NCBI GenBank assembly: GCA_021814085.1
Contig: JAKAJA010000052.1
Location: 1 to 9,314 of the forward strand
Origin: Acidobacteriota bacterium
Lineage (GTDB): Bacteria > Acidobacteriota > UBA4820 > DSQY01
Direction: 5' to 3'
DNA: 9,314 bases
Shown piece by piece: positions 7,501-9,314 of the stretch. The notes beneath the pieces are model-generated. The model searched no databases, had not been told where the DNA came from, and saw only the letters and a program-made list of their open reading frames with translations. How positions within the stretch are numbered: the first letter of the stretch is position 1; each line of letters starts with the position of its first letter. The position numbers were made by a program, and so were the translations under genes.

Positions 7501-8097
7501 GGGCGGAACGTGAACGTCCTGGTCCTGGACACGGAGGTATACTCCAACACGGGGGGCCAGTGCTCCAAGGCCACCCCCACGGGCGCCGTGGCCAAGTTCG
7601 CAGCGGGCGGAAAATCGTTGCCCAAGAAGGACCTCGGCCTCCTCGCCGCGACCTATGGAAACATTTACGTGGCGCGCGTCGCCATGGGCGCCAACGACAA
7701 CCAGACGGTGAAGGCGTTCCTCGAGGCAGAGGCCTACGACGGGCCCTCCCTCATCATCGCCTACAGCCACTGCATCGCCCACGGGTTCAACATGACGGAG
7801 GGCATGCAGCACCAGAAGGAGGCGGTGGAATGCGGCGCCTGGCCGCTCTTCCGCTTTAACCCCGATATGGCCCTCGCGGGGAAGAACCCCCTGAAGCTGG
7901 ACTCGAAGGCACCCAAGCTCGCCTTCGCCGATTACGCCATGAAGGAAACCCGGTTCAAGATGCTGACCAAGAGCCATCCCGCGGAATCCAAACATCTCAT
8001 GGAAGCGGCCCAGAAAGCGAACCTCCAGCGCTGGCGGGTTTACGAGCAGCTGGCGGCCACCAACTACGGGGACGGCCAGGACGGGCAGGACAAATAA
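4522..8097 (+). CDS. nifJ: Pyruvate:ferredoxin (flavodoxin) oxidoreductase, single-chain homodimeric type
   Basis: Oxidatively decarboxylates pyruvate with CoA to acetyl-CoA and CO2, reducing ferredoxin or flavodoxin, in the cytoplasm. The 1191-residue chain has the full fused domain order: pyrimidine-binding domain I from residue 1, CoA-contacting and central domains, an EKR segment around 596-612, a two-cluster ferredoxin domain (C695, C698, C701, C705 and C751, C754, C757, C761) and the C-terminal TPP domain. The proximal cluster ligands C825, C828, C853 and C1084 are all present. TPP and active-site residues T31, E64 and R114 sit at the same numbers as in the Desulfovibrio africanus enzyme; GDGW (975-978), T1004 and N1009 in YSNTGGQ match with a constant +13 shift. 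The chain stops near where the D. africanus protein begins its oxygen-protecting C-terminal extension, which is absent. ATG at 4522 follows GGAG by seven bases. It is probably co-transcribed with the flavoprotein gene 36 bases downstream. Pyruvate is the likeliest substrate; another 2-oxoacid is less likely. Confidence 0.97.
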   Translation: MARRQVTIDGNEAAAYVAHKTNEVCAIYPITPSSNMGEWADQWSSEGKTNIWGTIPSVVELQSEGGASGAVHGALQTGALTSTFTASQGLLLMIPNMFKIAGELTSTVFHVSARAVAAHALSIFGDHSDVMAVRATGWSLLCSSSVQEIMDMALIAQAATLEGRIPVLHFFDGFRSSHEVQKIEQLTDDDMKAMINDDLVRAHRARALSPDHPVLRGSAQNPDVFFQARERCNPFYTAFPAIVQKTMDKFAQVVGRQYHLFDYVGAPDAERVLIMMGSGAEAAQEAVEYLVARGEKVGLVKVRLFRPFSMDAFLGAIPKTVTSIAVLDRHKEPGAVGEPMYQDVLTAFGERLAEGTLPFPFPKVLGGRYGLSSKEFTPAMVKAVFDNLSAAKPKNHFTVGIEDDVTHLSLAYDPLFITEGEGVIRCHFYGLGSDGTVGANKNTIKIIGEDTPNFAQGYFVYDSKKAGSITVSHLRFGPKPIHSTYLVSSANFVACHAFVFLEKFDMLKAAAPGSVFLLNSPFGPEEVWDKMPRSVQQQIIDKGLKFYVIDGYKVAKDSGMGGRVNTIMQTCFFAISGVLPKDEAIAAIKGSIKKTYGSKGEEIVRKNYEAVDQTLANLFEVKVPAKATSTFEKPAVVSAKAPDYVRNVLAKIIANEGDDLPVSSMPMDGTFPTATAQWEKRNIALEIPVWDEKICIQCGKCALVCPHAAIRIKVYDATLLGKAPATFKSSDYKGVEFKGMKYTVQVAPEDCTGCAECAFICPAKDKANIKHKSLDMADQIPLREPERENYDFFLALPEVDRTAVKVDTVKGSQFLQPLFEYSGACAGCGETPYIKLLTQLFGDRAVIANATGCSSIYGGNLPTTPYAVDPSGRGPAWSNSLFEDNAEFGYGFRLTFDKQRDYGHELLKKMAERIGSELVEGLLSEPQMDELGISRQRARVFALKQKLSAEKDEDAKNLLSVADALVKKSVWIVGGDGWAYDIGFGGLDHVLASGRNVNVLVLDTEVYSNTGGQCSKATPTGAVAKFAAGGKSLPKKDLGLLAATYGNIYVARVAMGANDNQTVKAFLEAEAYDGPSLIIAYSHCIAHGFNMTEGMQHQKEAVECGAWPLFRFNPDMALAGKNPLKLDSKAPKLAFADYAMKETRFKMLTKSHPAESKHLMEAAQKANLQRWRVYEQLAATNYGDGQDGQDK

Positions 8098-8133
8098 GAA
8101 CCGGGGCAAGGACTCCTGACTTAGGGGAAGACA

Positions 8134-9123
8134 ATGGACCTCTCGACCAAGTACCTAGGACTCGACCTTAAAAACCCGCTCGTGGCGGGCGCCGGTCCCC
8201 TGTCGCGCGACCTGGATACGTTGCGCCACATGGAGGACGCGGGAATCTCAGCCGCCGTTCTCGACTCACTCTTCGAGGAACAGATACGGCATGATGAAGG
8301 CGAACTGGATCACTTTTTGACGCAAGGGACCGAAAGCTTCGCCGAGGCCCTCTCCTACTTCCCCGAGCCCTCCGATTACAAGAGAGGGCCCGAGGAGTAC
8401 CTCGAATACATCGCAAAGGCGAAGAAGAAGGTCTCCATCCCCATCATCGCAAGCCTCAACGGGGTGTCGGCCGGGGGGTGGATGGGTTACGCCAAGAAGA
8501 TGCAGGAAGCTGGCGCCGATGCCATCGAACTGAACATCTACTACCTTCCCACCAATCCCACCCTCTCGGGAGCCCACGTGGAAAAGATGTACGTGGATGC
8601 CGTGACCGCGGTCAAGACGGCGGTCACCATCCCCGTGGCCATCAAGGTGGGCCCCTTCTTCAGCAACATGGCCTACACCGCCCACCAGCTCTCCGAAGCC
8701 GGGGCCGACGGCCTCGTTCTCTTCAACCGCTTCTACCAACCCGACATCGACCTGGATACCCTGGAGGTCGTGCCCAACCTCGTGCTCTCCTCGCCCGCCG
8801 AGATGAGGCTGCCCCTGCGCTGGATCGCCCTCCTCTACGGGCGGGTCGGCTGCGACCTGGCGGGTTCCAGCGGCATCCACCGCTCCGAAGACGTCATCAA
8901 GACCATCATGGCTGGAGCCAGCTGCGTCCAGCTCTGTTCAGCCCTCATCGTCCACGGCGTCCGCCGGGCCACGGAGATCCTCAAGGGGGTCGAGGGCTGG
9001 ATGACCGAGCACGAGTACGAGTCGGTCGCCCAGATGCGCGGCAGTTTGAGCCAGAACAACTGTCCCGAGCCCGCCGCATTCGAGCGCGCCAACTACATGA
9101 AGGTGTTGCAGAGCTACAAGTGA
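8134..9123 (+). CDS. Dihydroorotate dehydrogenase-like FMN protein
   Basis: A 329-residue TIM-barrel flavoprotein of the dihydroorotate/dihydropyrimidine dehydrogenase superfamily. The N-terminus LSTKYLGLDLKNPLVAGAGP (3-22) is the family opening strand, with IPIIASLNG around 107-115, ELNI at 132-135, VAIKVGP (168-174, with the family lysine K171), and a C-terminal phosphate-binding region SSGIHRSEDVIKTIMAGAS. Where dihydroorotate dehydrogenases have the ELNxSCPN loop with the catalytic Cys or Ser, this protein has ELNIYYLPTNP, with Tyr136-Tyr137. The usual N-terminal substrate Lys-Ser segment reads LDSLFEE instead. It is therefore probably not a true pyrD, and its substrate is unknown. ATG at 8134 follows AGGGGAAG (8123-8130). 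It starts 36 bases after nifJ, and I recall the same pairing of nifJ with a 'dihydroorotate dehydrogenase-like' gene in several phyla, so ferredoxin or another redox partner may link them. Confidence 0.88.
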   Translation: MDLSTKYLGLDLKNPLVAGAGPLSRDLDTLRHMEDAGISAAVLDSLFEEQIRHDEGELDHFLTQGTESFAEALSYFPEPSDYKRGPEEYLEYIAKAKKKVSIPIIASLNGVSAGGWMGYAKKMQEAGADAIELNIYYLPTNPTLSGAHVEKMYVDAVTAVKTAVTIPVAIKVGPFFSNMAYTAHQLSEAGADGLVLFNRFYQPDIDLDTLEVVPNLVLSSPAEMRLPLRWIALLYGRVGCDLAGSSGIHRSEDVIKTIMAGASCVQLCSALIVHGVRRATEILKGVEGWMTEHEYESVAQMRGSLSQNNCPEPAAFERANYMKVLQSYK

Positions 9124-9194
9124 CCGGATGGGCCGAACGAGAGAGCGGGTCACCCCAGAGGGCGGACGCATGGCAAGAAGGCGCCCTCTCGTTC
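9121..9194 (+). terminator. Overlapping inverted repeats after the DHOD-like gene, possible terminator or attenuator
   Basis: GAACGAGAG (9135-9143) is perfectly complementary to CTCTCGTTC (9186-9194), and AGAGGGCG (9157-9164) to CGCCCTCT (9182-9189). The two right arms share 9186-9189, so the full stems compete. TGACC at the stop codon (9121-9125) can also pair with GGTCA (9148-9152). A pyrimidine-rich run (about 9184-9212) follows, with short T groups but no clean U tract. It lies between two same-strand genes, so it may end the nifJ operon or adjust expression of the next gene. Confidence 0.4.
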
Positions 9195-9235
9195 TCCCCT
9201 TCCCCTTTCCCTGACTCCACCCAGAGGGGATCCCC

Positions 9236-9314
9236 ATGACGATGGACTCACAGCCCGTGTTGGCACTCAATGAGACCGAACAGAAACAGCTGTTGGAGCG
9301 CTTCCTGCGGTATG
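9236..9314 (+). CDS. Start of a probable peptidase T (runs off the right edge)
   Basis: ATG at 9236 follows AGAGGGG by six bases and opens a frame that stays open to the window end (26 full codons). The peptide begins MTMDSQPVLALNETEQ and continues to KQLLERFLRY, with the final base G starting the next codon. The LLERFLRYV-type opening is characteristic of peptidase T, the M20-family tripeptidase, whose N-terminus in known members has the form LLERFLxYVxxDTQS. Here it is preceded by a longer than usual lead of about 17 residues; a second ATG at 9242 is possible. The zinc ligands lie beyond the window, so the call rests on a short stretch. Confidence 0.5.
   Translation, partial: MTMDSQPVLALNETEQKQLLERFLRY

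Noticed and set aside
8266..8880. 204-codon minus-strand frame inside the DHOD-like gene
   Set aside because: It is antisense to a conserved flavoprotein and has no recognisable domain.

Overview
The window is GC-rich bacterial DNA with dense, ordinary-looking protein-coding genes. I see no mobile element, CRISPR array, rRNA or tRNA. The receiver domain with its GTFEPFDEEKAR and TKPFDSK segments, and the conserved C-terminal block EVAWEVIPELAEALIKRR, resemble response regulators I associate with Acidobacteriota and, less often, Myxococcota/deltaproteobacteria. The large pyruvate:ferredoxin oxidoreductase implies ferredoxin-linked, probably anaerobic or microaerobic metabolism. An anaerobic acidobacterium is my best guess; this is inference, not proof.

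Left half, minus strand (reading from about 4190 down to 1). A well-formed sigma70-type promoter (TTGACA, 17 bp, TATTCT) starts a run of three genes: a small divergent CheW-like protein (4139-3765), a second CheW-like protein overlapping it by 8 bases (3772-3371), and, after a 30-base gap, a 660-residue response regulator (3340-1358). The response regulator has an intact receiver domain, a long acidic Pro/Ala/Glu-rich linker and a C-terminal array of proline-phased 12-residue repeats. A hairpin with a UUCG loop and a short U run follows. Next comes valS, whose first 410 codons lie in the window before it runs off the left edge.

Right half, plus strand. A divergent region of about 380 bases holds a TATAAT -10 box and a long, GC-rich, possibly structured leader. 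It leads into a complete 1191-residue pyruvate:ferredoxin (flavodoxin) oxidoreductase (nifJ/por type) with all thiamine diphosphate and three-cluster [4Fe-4S] ligands in place. Thirty-six bases downstream is a dihydroorotate-dehydrogenase-like flavoprotein that lacks the usual catalytic Cys/Ser. A pair of overlapping inverted repeats separates it from the start of another gene at 9236, whose first residues look like peptidase T.

How they fit together: the nifJ and DHOD-like genes look like one metabolic operon linking pyruvate oxidation, ferredoxin and an uncharacterised FMN enzyme. The CheW-CheW-response regulator operon looks like an accessory chemosensory or scaffold module without its own kinase or receptor in view. 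That operon, and especially the 12-residue repeat domain of the response regulator, is the least explained part of the window.
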